This document shows positions 1 to 5,721 of a DNA stretch of 9,475 nucleotides, in pieces. The DNA is taken from contig JAJZCP010000039.1 of NCBI GenBank assembly GCA_021846065.1, positions 1 to 9,475 on the forward strand. Reading direction: 5' to 3'. The position numbers and the translations under genes were made by a program. The notes beneath the pieces were generated by a model, which saw only the letters and a program-made list of their open reading frames with translations, did not search any database and was not told where the DNA came from. Each line of letters begins with the position of its first letter. The first letter of the stretch is position 1. The stretch is from Acidobacteriota bacterium (lineage in GTDB: Bacteria; Acidobacteriota; Terriglobia; Terriglobales; Acidobacteriaceae).

Positions 1-1
1 A

Positions 2-67
2 ATCTCCTTTGAGCCGGTCCGCCGTCTGATGGTCGAGCGCGAGCAGCAAATTATGGAGATGGTTTAG
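2..67 (+). CDS. C-terminal end of an unidentified protein (partial, cut by the left edge)
   Basis: An open frame enters from the left edge and ends at TAG (65-67). The 21 visible residues read ISFEPVRRLMVEREQQIMEM followed by V. The segment is charged and looks helical, as a normal cytoplasmic C-terminus would. It is too short to assign a family. It is called because the frame is open to the window edge, its codon choice fits the high-GC neighbours, and it would be convergent with msrQ across a repeat-bearing spacer. It could still be a chance open frame. Confidence 0.35.
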   Translation: MSFEPVRRLMVEREQQIMEMV

Positions 68-99
68 CCCCGGTATTTGTCGTGGACGGACAACGGGCT
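66..99. terminator. Possible imperfect hairpin at the end of the left gene
   Basis: AGCCC (66-70) pairs with GGGCT (95-99), and inside it TTGTC (77-81) pairs with GACAA (89-93), giving two 5-bp stems separated by an asymmetric internal loop. It starts at the TAG of the left partial gene. No T-run follows on either strand, so it is not a canonical intrinsic terminator. It is reported as a weak candidate from position and pairing only. Confidence 0.22.
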
Positions 100-108
100 A
101 AGCGGCAG

Positions 109-194
109 CAGCAGATTCCCTGCGGGAATGACAGCCAGAAAGACAACGGCAACAGCAGATTCCCTGCGGGAATGACAGCCAGAAGAGCAACGGC
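109..194. repeat. Two tandem copies of a 42-base palindromic (REP-like) repeat, period 44
   Basis: Copies lie at 109-150 and 153-194. The first 32 bases (109-140 and 153-184) are identical and the last 10 differ at about two positions; both end in CAACGGC. Each copy holds the perfect inverted repeat ATTCCC-TGC-GGGAAT (115-129 and 159-173), a 6-bp stem with a 3-base loop. A related fragment, ACAACGGGC followed by GGCAGCAG, precedes the first copy, hinting at a decayed third unit. The array sits in the spacer between two convergent genes, a usual site for REP-type elements that can act on mRNA 3' ends. I have the impression that GGGAATGACA-type repeats are common in Acidobacteriaceae, but could not check. 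Confidence 0.7.
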
Positions 195-226
195 GGGCCG
201 CACGCCACATCGATGAGCAGGAGACT

Positions 227-853
227 TCAGGCAGGGAAGGCAGTGCGCGCCTTGCGGCGGCGCTGTTCGTTTACGGCCCACACAATGCGGGCGAGGAAGA
301 GCACAGCCAGCACTGCGGTTACGCGCCATGGCGTCAGCACTCCGGATTTGACGATCCACCAGTAATGCACGACGCCCGCAACCGCCGCTACATAGGCCAG
401 CCGGTGCAGACGCTGCCATCGTTTCCCACCCAGTTTGCGCAGCATCCACATCGGTGACGTAACCGCCAGCGCCAGCAGGCACAGCCAGCCCGCCATTCCC
501 GCCGTGATGTAAGGGCGCTTGTAGATGTCCTGAATCATGGCGTGGACATCGAAGCCGGAGTAGAGCCAGATCCAGGTGAGCAGGTGCAGGCAGCCATAGA
601 AAAACGCGAAGAGCCCCAGCATTCGCCGAAAGCGGATCAGCCAGCCTAGCCGCGGATGCAGCCGGCGCACCGGCGTAATCGCCAGCGAGGCCAGCAACAG
701 GTAGAGCGTCCAGAAGCCGGTGCGGTGCGTAATGGTCGCGACCGGGTCCGGCCCCAGCGTGTTCGAGAAGCCGCGGTAGACCAGATGCCCCAGCGGCACC
801 AGGCAGGCAGGAAAGACAATCCACTTCAGCGTGACAATCGAGCGGTTGGTCAT
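227..853 (-). CDS. msrQ: MsrQ, haem-binding membrane subunit of the MsrPQ methionine sulfoxide reductase
   Basis: This 208-residue integral membrane protein (formerly YedZ) carries electrons through b-type haem to the periplasmic reductase MsrP. Its length is typical of the family. Hydrophobic segments lie near residues 10-26, 46-62, 78-98, 116-135, 150-168 and 176-194, the six-helix pattern expected for the ferric-reductase-like fold. Family blocks are visible: HRTGFWTL (43-50), LAITPVRR (57-64), the GCLHLLTW helix (87-94) and RLHRLAY (148-154), followed by VHYWW (162-166). Histidines 90, 150 and 163 have the spacing I recall for the haem-ligand histidines of E. coli MsrQ. The gene starts 7 bases after the msrP stop with no strong Shine-Dalgarno, so translation is probably coupled to msrP. 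The product is shown directly by the motifs; haem ligation is inferred from the family. Confidence 0.95.
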   Translation of the reverse strand: MTNRSIVTLKWIVFPACLVPLGHLVYRGFSNTLGPDPVATITHRTGFWTLYLLLASLAITPVRRLHPRLGWLIRFRRMLGLFAFFYGCLHLLTWIWLYSGFDVHAMIQDIYKRPYITAGMAGWLCLLALAVTSPMWMLRKLGGKRWQRLHRLAYVAAVAGVVHYWWIVKSGVLTPWRVTAVLAVLFLARIVWAVNEQRRRKARTAFPA

Positions 854-860
854 GCAGCAG

Positions 861-1826
861 TCAGAAGTTCTTTCGCAGATCCATTCCTTTGTAGAGGTAC
901 GCCACCTGATCGCCGTAGCCGTTAAACATCAGCGTTGGCTGCCGCGCCTTCCAGAATGGAGCACCGATGACCCGCTCATACTTCTGGCTCCAGCGCGGGT
1001 GGTCCACGTTGGGATTGACGTTCGCGTAGAAGCCATATTCGTTCGGGGCGGACTCGTTCCACGTGGTCCGCGGCTGATTTTTTACAAACTTGATTTCGAC
1101 CAGAGATTTAGCGGACTTAAAGCCATACTTCCACGGCAGCACAATACGAACCGGCGCACCATCCTGGTTGGGAAGCACCTGTCCGTAGAGGCCAAAGGTC
1201 AGCAGCGTCAACGGGTTCATGGCTTCATCCATCCGCAGGCCCTCTGAATACGGCCAGTCGAGATTCACATCGCGAATCCAGGGTTCCTCTTTGAGATTTT
1301 CAAGAGATAAAAACTGGATGTATTTGGCGGTGCTCAACGGCTGGCACTGCTTGATGAACTCCGACAGCGAATAGCCGGCCCAGGGGATGACCATGCTCCA
1401 GGCCTCCACGCAGCGATGCCGATAGACGCGCTCTTCCATAGGCTGCAGTTTGAGCAGCGTATCAATGTCGAAAGTCTTTGGCTTCTGGACCAGCCCGCTT
1501 ACCTTTACCGTCCACGGACGGGTCTTCAGCCGCCACGCGTTGTGCGAGGGGTCACTCTTCTCCACGCCAAACTCATAAAAATTGTTGTACGTCGTGATGT
1601 CGTTGTAGGAGGTAAGCTGCAGGCCCGTGGAGGAGTATTTGCTGGGGACGGTCGCGAGCTTCTGCGCGTCAGCTTCAACGGGCTGCGGGCTTGCCAGGTG
1701 GCGCACAAAAGGAGTGGCCAGCGCAGCGGCCCCAGCCGCACCGGCCATGAAAGCACGGCGATTCATGTAGGTCGCCTGGGGCGTGATTTCTGAACTGGGG
1801 ATTCGTGGAATTTTACTTTTTGCCAT
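861..1826 (-). CDS. msrP: MsrP, periplasmic molybdopterin-dependent protein-methionine sulfoxide reductase
   Basis: This 321-residue catalytic subunit (formerly YedY) reduces methionine sulfoxide in envelope proteins, taking electrons from MsrQ. The N-terminus carries a Tat-type signal, NRRAFMAG (residues 22-29), followed by an Ala-rich hydrophobic stretch, so folded export with the Mo cofactor is expected. The sulfite-oxidase-fold core is clear: YNNFYEFG (80-87), [11 protein letters not shown] (135-145) with the molybdenum-ligating cysteine at 139, and [17 protein letters not shown] (222-238). The upstream half of the family motif SSEITP is at residues 11-16. ATG at 1826 is chosen because GGGAGG lies 7 bases upstream and the protein then begins like family members at about 320-335 residues. 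The frame is open further upstream (to about 1934, with an ATG at 1874), but that would add a leader before the Tat signal with a poor ribosome site. msrQ follows directly. Confidence 0.95.
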   Translation of the reverse strand: MAKSKIPRIPSSEITPQATYMNRRAFMAGAAGAAALATPFVRHLASPQPVEADAQKLATVPSKYSSTGLQLTSYNDITTYNNFYEFGVEKSDPSHNAWRLKTRPWTVKVSGLVQKPKTFDIDTLLKLQPMEERVYRHRCVEAWSMVIPWAGYSLSEFIKQCQPLSTAKYIQFLSLENLKEEPWIRDVNLDWPYSEGLRMDEAMNPLTLLTFGLYGQVLPNQDGAPVRIVLPWKYGFKSAKSLVEIKFVKNQPRTTWNESAPNEYGFYANVNPNVDHPRWSQKYERVIGAPFWKARQPTLMFNGYGDQVAYLYKGMDLRKNF

Positions 1827-1833
1827 CCTCGGG

Positions 1834-1839
1834 CCTCCC
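1834..1839 (-). promoter_or_regulatory. Ribosome binding site that fixes the msrP start
   Basis: On the minus strand GGGAGG lies 7 bases before the ATG at 1826. The alternative in-frame ATG at 1874 has no comparable purine-rich site, so this motif decides the start. Confidence 0.7.
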
Positions 1840-1920
1840 GATGCCAAATCTGAAACGTAACCTTTATTAGACATTTTGGGGGTGCGATGGGTACACAAAA
1901 AGAACGAAAATCCCACGGCT

Positions 1921-1941
1921 GTGGATTGCATCACAATCCAC
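1921..1941. terminator. Perfect 8-bp dyad between the acyltransferase gene and msrP
   Basis: GTGGATTG (1921-1928) and CAATCCAC (1934-1941) are perfect inverted repeats around a 5-base loop. The dyad begins 11 bases after the acyltransferase stop on the minus strand and about 95 bases before the msrP start. On that strand a T-rich stretch follows only after about 10 bases, so it is a poor match to a classic intrinsic terminator. It may be a terminator, an operator for msrP, or a stabilising mRNA hairpin. No convincing -35/-10 pair was found in this 126-base gap. Confidence 0.45.
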
Positions 1942-1952
1942 GAAAGGCTGCA

Positions 1953-3092
1953 TCAGGTTGGCTGAAGGTCAACAGACTTGTACCAGTTGTGAAAAAACCG
2001 CATCAGCGGCCGCTCCACGGCAAGATAGAACGCGACGCCGGCCGCGGCGCACAACAGCAGGCATAGCAGAATGGCCATGTCGCCGCCCCAGCGGTCGAGA
2101 AAGTGCCAATAATGCTCCGCGATGCTGCGCGCGGGAACCGTGCATAAATAGATCGAATAGGACGCGTCCCCCAGAAAGACAGCAATGCTGGCCGGGTAGG
2201 ATCGCATGGCGGGCTGCCACAACAGACCACCAAGAACGACCAGCGCGGACGGCACACCCCAGAGCGCGACACGGAGCCAGCTGCTGGCTCCGTTCAGCAC
2301 CATCCCCTGATAGTTGATCGTGCCATAGCCGGTGAACACGGTTGTCAGCAGCCCAAGCACGCCCAGCGCCAGCACAATTTTTCCCACAAAAGCCAGCCGC
2401 GCTTCCCGCTTCGCGGCCGAAATCCCGGCATAAAGCTGACCGATGCCGCAGCCCAGAAGAAACTCGATCAAAATTGGATTGGCCCAAATGATGAGCAGCG
2501 GACGGCGGAAGTTGACCATTGCCCCGACCGCCACCAGTACCGCCAGCGTGATTGCTGTGTTGCGGATCAGGTTGCGCGGCGTTCGCCACATCCAGAAGGT
2601 CAGGATGCAGTAAAAATACATCTCAAACACCAGACTCCAGCCGAGGGAGAGCAGCGGCGACGGCGCGGGATAGTGGGGCGACGGCAGCAGCAGGACCGTA
2701 GGCAGCCAGGCCACGGAGGCCCAGTCGATGGCGTGCCGCCCAGCCTGGGCCAGCAGAATGACGACGCCCGTCAGAATCCAGTAGATGGGATAGATGCGCG
2801 TGAACCGGCGCGAAAGAAAGCGCAGCGGTGATTCGCTGTGACGAATTGCAGCGCGCGACGCTACCAGCGACACGATAAACCCGCTGATAACGAAGAACAG
2901 GTCCAGGCCGCAGGCTCCGAAGCCCGCCAGGTTGGGAATCGCCCCTTGACGGGAGCCCGAAAAGGTCAACGACGCATCGATCGAGTGCGTCCACAGCACC
3001 AGCAGCGCGGCAGCCGCGCGCAGCGCCTGGAGAATTCGAAGCCTGCCTCCCGCCGCGCCCGGTTCAGGAGAAGTCGATGCGCTGTGGCTCAT
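1953..3092 (-). CDS. Acyltransferase-3 family membrane protein (OafA/YrhL-like)
   Basis: This 379-residue polytopic inner-membrane protein belongs to the family that transfers acetyl or other acyl groups to cell-surface sugars such as O-antigen, exopolysaccharide or peptidoglycan. Its first helix has the family R-x10-H motif (R25 to H36, in LRAAAALLVLWTH), with H36 the likely catalytic histidine. Further family blocks are GLDLFFVISGFI (62-73), RRFTRIYPIYW (95-105), SLGWSLVFEMYFY (149-161) and GDASYSIYL (308-316), and it ends with VERP (359-362). About ten hydrophobic helices are visible and no extra periplasmic SGNH domain is attached. The ATG overlaps the stop of the upstream gene as ATGA, so the two are probably translationally coupled. 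The family is clear; the substrate cannot be read from the sequence and no polysaccharide genes lie nearby. Confidence 0.92.
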   Translation of the reverse strand: MSHSASTSPEPGAAGGRLRILQALRAAAALLVLWTHSIDASLTFSGSRQGAIPNLAGFGACGLDLFFVISGFIVSLVASRAAIRHSESPLRFLSRRFTRIYPIYWILTGVVILLAQAGRHAIDWASVAWLPTVLLLPSPHYPAPSPLLSLGWSLVFEMYFYCILTFWMWRTPRNLIRNTAITLAVLVAVGAMVNFRRPLLIIWANPILIEFLLGCGIGQLYAGISAAKREARLAFVGKIVLALGVLGLLTTVFTGYGTINYQGMVLNGASSWLRVALWGVPSALVVLGGLLWQPAMRSYPASIAVFLGDASYSIYLCTVPARSIAEHYWHFLDRWGGDMAILLCLLLCAAAGVAFYLAVERPLMRFFHNWYKSVDLQPT

Positions 3093-3520
3093 TCGGCGAA
3101 CAGCCCTTCCTGCTGCGCAGCCGTTCTGCGCGGGGCCGATGGCGGCCGGATCACTGCCAGTACTTCCAGCGAGGTCAGCGCCGCGCGCGGAACAAAGATG
3201 CGCTGTGTGTTGGAGCGCAGATCGGGCGGGGTGAACTGAATACCTTCAGGATCGAGCAGCGAAACATCGTTGTTGGCCAGCCCTTCCATCTCGTCCCCAT
3301 CGCGGAAGCGCAGGCGAATCCATAGGCCGGGACTGCGGGGACGGCCGGCGAAGACGCGGCGCGTGAGCCGCTCGGGATCGTCGCCCGGCAGAAAATCCCG
3401 CACAAAGCAGAGCGTCTTCACGTCCTCCGTTTGCAAGGTCAGCACCTTGCCGCCCTGGTCGATCAACTCCAGCAGGCCGTTGTGCGCGAAGTTCGAAGGT
3501 GAGGCGTAGCCGGAGTGCAT
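3089..3520 (-). CDS. Conserved protein of unknown function, coupled to the acyltransferase
   Basis: This is a 143-residue soluble protein with no signal peptide or membrane helix. I do not recognise an established function, although it resembles a small protein I associate with acidobacterial genomes. Two beta-rich segments are visible. The first (residues 11-43) runs from NGLLELIDQGGKVL to CFVRDF. The second (66-125) includes LWIRLRFRDGDEMEGLANND (66-85) and QRIFVPRAALTSLEVLAVI (106-124). The alternating hydrophobic pattern with DGG/DGD turns suggests a small barrel or sandwich, and the last 18 residues look disordered. The start at 3520 lacks a good Shine-Dalgarno, and the frame stays open some way upstream, but the conserved-looking part begins only around residue 10. 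The stop overlaps the acyltransferase start by 4 bases, pointing to joint expression. Confidence 0.75.
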   Translation of the reverse strand: MHSGYASPSNFAHNGLLELIDQGGKVLTLQTEDVKTLCFVRDFLPGDDPERLTRRVFAGRPRSPGLWIRLRFRDGDEMEGLANNDVSLLDPEGIQFTPPDLRSNTQRIFVPRAALTSLEVLAVIRPPSAPRRTAAQQEGLFAE

Positions 3521-3789
3521 GTCCCGGCTAAACTTTCGGACCAGAACTTTCTTCCTGCCAGACCCGGTTTGTAGAGGTGGCTGTTGCAGTGGCGGCTCCA
3601 GGAAAGAATGCCGGGTGTTCCAGCCAGGATTGTCGCACGGGCTCCACGCTGCATTGGCGCTGCAGCGGCAGCATTTTCCCGTGTGATATCATTGGGCTTT
3701 GTGTGCCCGGCAACACGGCTCACAACTTAATGAAAACAGGGAGCTTATCGACCGCCTGCCGCGGCCGGTAGGCAGAGGGGCAGCAGAGC
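3521..3789. other. Divergent intergenic region (269 bases), presumed promoters for both sides
   Basis: This gap lies between the minus-strand unknown gene and the plus-strand nucleotidyltransferase gene, so it should hold promoters in both directions. I could not find a convincing -35/-10 pair. TATCAT at 3687-3692 resembles a -10 box but has no -35 at the right distance. Small inverted repeats are present: CCGTGT (3679-3684) with ACACGG (3713-3718), and CTGCC (3756-3760) with GGCAG (3771-3775). Short open frames here have no ribosome site or recognisable product. Confidence 0.5.
3774..3780 (+). promoter_or_regulatory. Ribosome binding site of the nucleotidyltransferase gene
   Basis: AGAGGGG lies 9 bases before the ATG at 3790 and supports that start. 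It directly overlaps the right arm of the small CTGCC/GGCAG inverted repeat, so folding of the leader could mask part of the site; this is speculative. Confidence 0.55.
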
Positions 3790-5703
3790 ATGCCTGATTA
3801 TATCCAACTGCTTGAATCCAAGCTGACGCCGGTGCAAAAGCAGGCGCTCAACGCGATCACGGAACTGGCCCGGGCCAAGGGGACAACGGTATTTCTGGCC
3901 GGCGGAGCAGTCCGCGACATCATCAGCGGCGCCTCGGTGCGCGACCTGGACATTACGGTCGGCGCCAACCCGCTCAAGTTCCGCAAGGATCTGGAGAAAG
4001 CGGGTTTCACCATCACCGGGCAGCATGAACCCTCGCAGACCGTTTACCTGCGCTACGGCCGTCAGGCACGGCTGGAAGTTTCCGCCGCCCGCACCGAATC
4101 CTTTCCCAAGCCAGGGCGGCCGGAGTATCGGCCAGCGACGATTCTGGCCGACCTGCACCGGCGGGACTTTACAGCGAACGCGATGGCGCTCTCGCTCAAT
4201 GAAGGCTCCTGGGGCCTGCTGCTGGACCCGCTGAACGGCTCGGCCGACATTCATGCGCGCCAGCTTCGCCTGGCCAACAACTACGGTTTTCTGGAGGACC
4301 CCATCCGCATGGTGCGGGCCATCCGCCTGTCAACGCGTACCGGCTGGGAGCTGGACGAGCGTACCCGCACGCGGTATGAGAATGCCAAGGCCGAGGGCGT
4401 CATCAGTGCTGTTTCCGCCACCCAGCGCGGTTATGAGATGGAGGAGATCGCCTACGAGGAAGATCCATTGCCCGTCATGCGGGCGCTGGAAGCCGAAGGC
4501 TGGATGGAGCATCTCTCGCCGACGTGGACCAGCAAATCGGCCGATCTGGCTGGCATTGAAAAACTGCATGAGCGGCTGGTTCAACTGCTGATGGCCGGGT
4601 TACATCCGGACCCGTCTGCGGCGCAGTTCCGTCTGCTAACCGCCAAGCTTGCCCCAGCGCAGCTGAGTGCGCTGAAGAAGACGTTTGTCCGCAGCGATCT
4701 GGTTGCCGAGTCCGAAGGTCTGGAGGACGAGGCCAAAGATGTGCTGCAGCGCATTACCGCGAAAGACGCTGCGAAGCCATCGCAGCTTTGGAAGATTCTG
4801 CATGCGTTAAAGCCGGAGGGGATTCTCTGGCTCTTCTTCACGACGAAGAGCGCGTCAGTGCTGAGCCGGTTCGAAGGCTTTTTTGCAAAGTGGCCGGAGG
4901 CGCGGCAGAAGATTCCCAACGCGCTGCTGCAGGAGATGCGGATTACGCCGGATGTTTCCGGATACAACGACTTGCTGGATATTCTTACCTTTGCCTTCAT
5001 GGATGGCGAGTTGCCGGACGATGCTGCCATCCGAAAACTGGCGGAGCCTTTTTCGCCGCCCGCGCCGCCGCCAGCCGTTACCGTGCGCCGCAGCCGCGCT
5101 GTAAAGCGTGTTGTGGAGCCGCGTGGATCGAAAGGCCGCGGCAAAAAGGCAGCTGCGAAGCAAGGATCGGCAGAGGGAATTCCGCTAGCGGCATCACAGG
5201 AAGCTGGAGCCACGGCGGAAAGCAAAGCGGCGACGGCGCCATCGGCCCCCGCGTCCAAGTCCGCGGAGAAGGCAGCGAAAAAAACCGCCGTGGCAGTAGC
5301 GCCTAAAGTACCCCAGAAGGCGGCAACTGCGGCACGGCCTGGCGCGGCAAAGGCGAGCCCCCAACCCGCTGCCAAGCCGGTCAAGCCTGCTGCAAAGGCA
5401 GAAAAGAAGGCCGCTGTTCCGGCCAAAGCGGCGACCGCCGCCAAGCGGAAGGCCCCCAGCCCGGCCAAAGCTGCGGTGAAGAGCAAGCACGCCAATGCGG
5501 GCAAGCCTGCACCGGCGAAGTCAGCCGCAAAGCCATCTGCAAAGCCAGCCGCAAAGCCAGTACGCGCGGCTGCGCCTGCAAAGCGGCCTGCGGCGAAACC
5601 TGCGAAGCCCGCGAAAACGGCAGCGAAACCAGGAAACAAAGCGGCAAACAAGACGGCAAGCAAAGCGGAAAACAAGGGCAGTAAGGTCAAGGCGCACCGC
5701 TGA
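3790..5703 (+). CDS. CCA/poly(A)-type tRNA nucleotidyltransferase with a long basic Ala/Lys/Pro-rich tail
   Basis: This 637-residue protein has an N-terminal class II nucleotidyltransferase domain of the kind that adds CCA or A residues to tRNA 3' ends or polyadenylates RNA. Visible motifs are LAGGAVRD (36-43), RDLDITV (51-57) with metal-binding aspartates D52 and D54, RRDFTANAMAL (124-134), DPLNG (146-150) and LEDPIRMVRAIRL (168-180), whose EDxxR is the nucleotide-recognition motif. Residues 215-420 are helical and would cover the body and tail of the enzyme; I see no HD phosphohydrolase motif. From about residue 422 the protein turns into a low-complexity tail. By hand count residues 431-637 hold about 68 Ala, 40 Lys, 24 Pro and 11 Arg against about 7 acidic residues, like histone H1 or AlgP-type tails. 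The ATG has AGAGGGG 9 bases upstream. CCA-adding and poly(A) activity cannot be separated from sequence alone. Confidence 0.9.
   Translation: MPDYIQLLESKLTPVQKQALNAITELARAKGTTVFLAGGAVRDIISGASVRDLDITVGANPLKFRKDLEKAGFTITGQHEPSQTVYLRYGRQARLEVSAARTESFPKPGRPEYRPATILADLHRRDFTANAMALSLNEGSWGLLLDPLNGSADIHARQLRLANNYGFLEDPIRMVRAIRLSTRTGWELDERTRTRYENAKAEGVISAVSATQRGYEMEEIAYEEDPLPVMRALEAEGWMEHLSPTWTSKSADLAGIEKLHERLVQLLMAGLHPDPSAAQFRLLTAKLAPAQLSALKKTFVRSDLVAESEGLEDEAKDVLQRITAKDAAKPSQLWKILHALKPEGILWLFFTTKSASVLSRFEGFFAKWPEARQKIPNALLQEMRITPDVSGYNDLLDILTFAFMDGELPDDAAIRKLAEPFSPPAPPPAVTVRRSRAVKRVVEPRGSKGRGKKAAAKQGSAEGIPLAASQEAGATAESKAATAPSAPASKSAEKAAKKTAVAVAPKVPQKAATAARPGAAKASPQPAAKPVKPAAKAEKKAAVPAKAATAAKRKAPSPAKAAVKSKHANAGKPAPAKSAAKPSAKPAAKPVRAAAPAKRPAAKPAKPAKTAAKPGNKAANKTASKAENKGSKVKAHR
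5527..5559 (+). repeat. Three perfect 9-base units (GCAAAGCCA) at 12-base period inside the basic tail
   Basis: GCAAAGCCA occurs at 5527-5535, 5539-5547 and 5551-5559, encoding an AKPx-type tetrapeptide repeat. The flanking tail uses looser variants of the same A-K-P theme. This is the kind of in-frame tandem unit that can expand or contract by replication slippage without breaking the frame. Confidence 0.75.
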
Positions 5704-5721
5704 CCGCAGTCCGGGTGATCG

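Noticed and set aside
109..194. Small CRISPR array
   Set aside because: There are only two units with a gap of 2 bases between 42-base repeats, so no spacers, and each unit is an internal palindrome; a REP-like repeat fits better.
51..824. Open frame of 257 codons on the minus strand overlapping msrQ and the repeats
   Set aside because: It covers msrQ in another frame, has no family resemblance, and runs through the non-coding repeat array.
1827..1934. N-terminal extension of msrP from the farther upstream start
   Set aside because: The extra 36 residues sit ahead of the Tat motif, are not family-like, and lack a ribosome site, whereas the ATG at 1826 has GGGAGG at good spacing.
3730..3771. 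Possible 13-codon leader peptide before the nucleotidyltransferase gene
   Set aside because: It has no ribosome site, no run of regulatory codons and no attenuator-like fold; probably a chance frame.
4581..5690. Open frame of 369 codons on the minus strand opposite the nucleotidyltransferase tail
   Set aside because: It reads as Ala/Phe/Gly-rich low-complexity sequence, the antisense of the Ala/Lys/Pro tail, has no recognisable domain, and lies wholly inside a gene with clear motifs.
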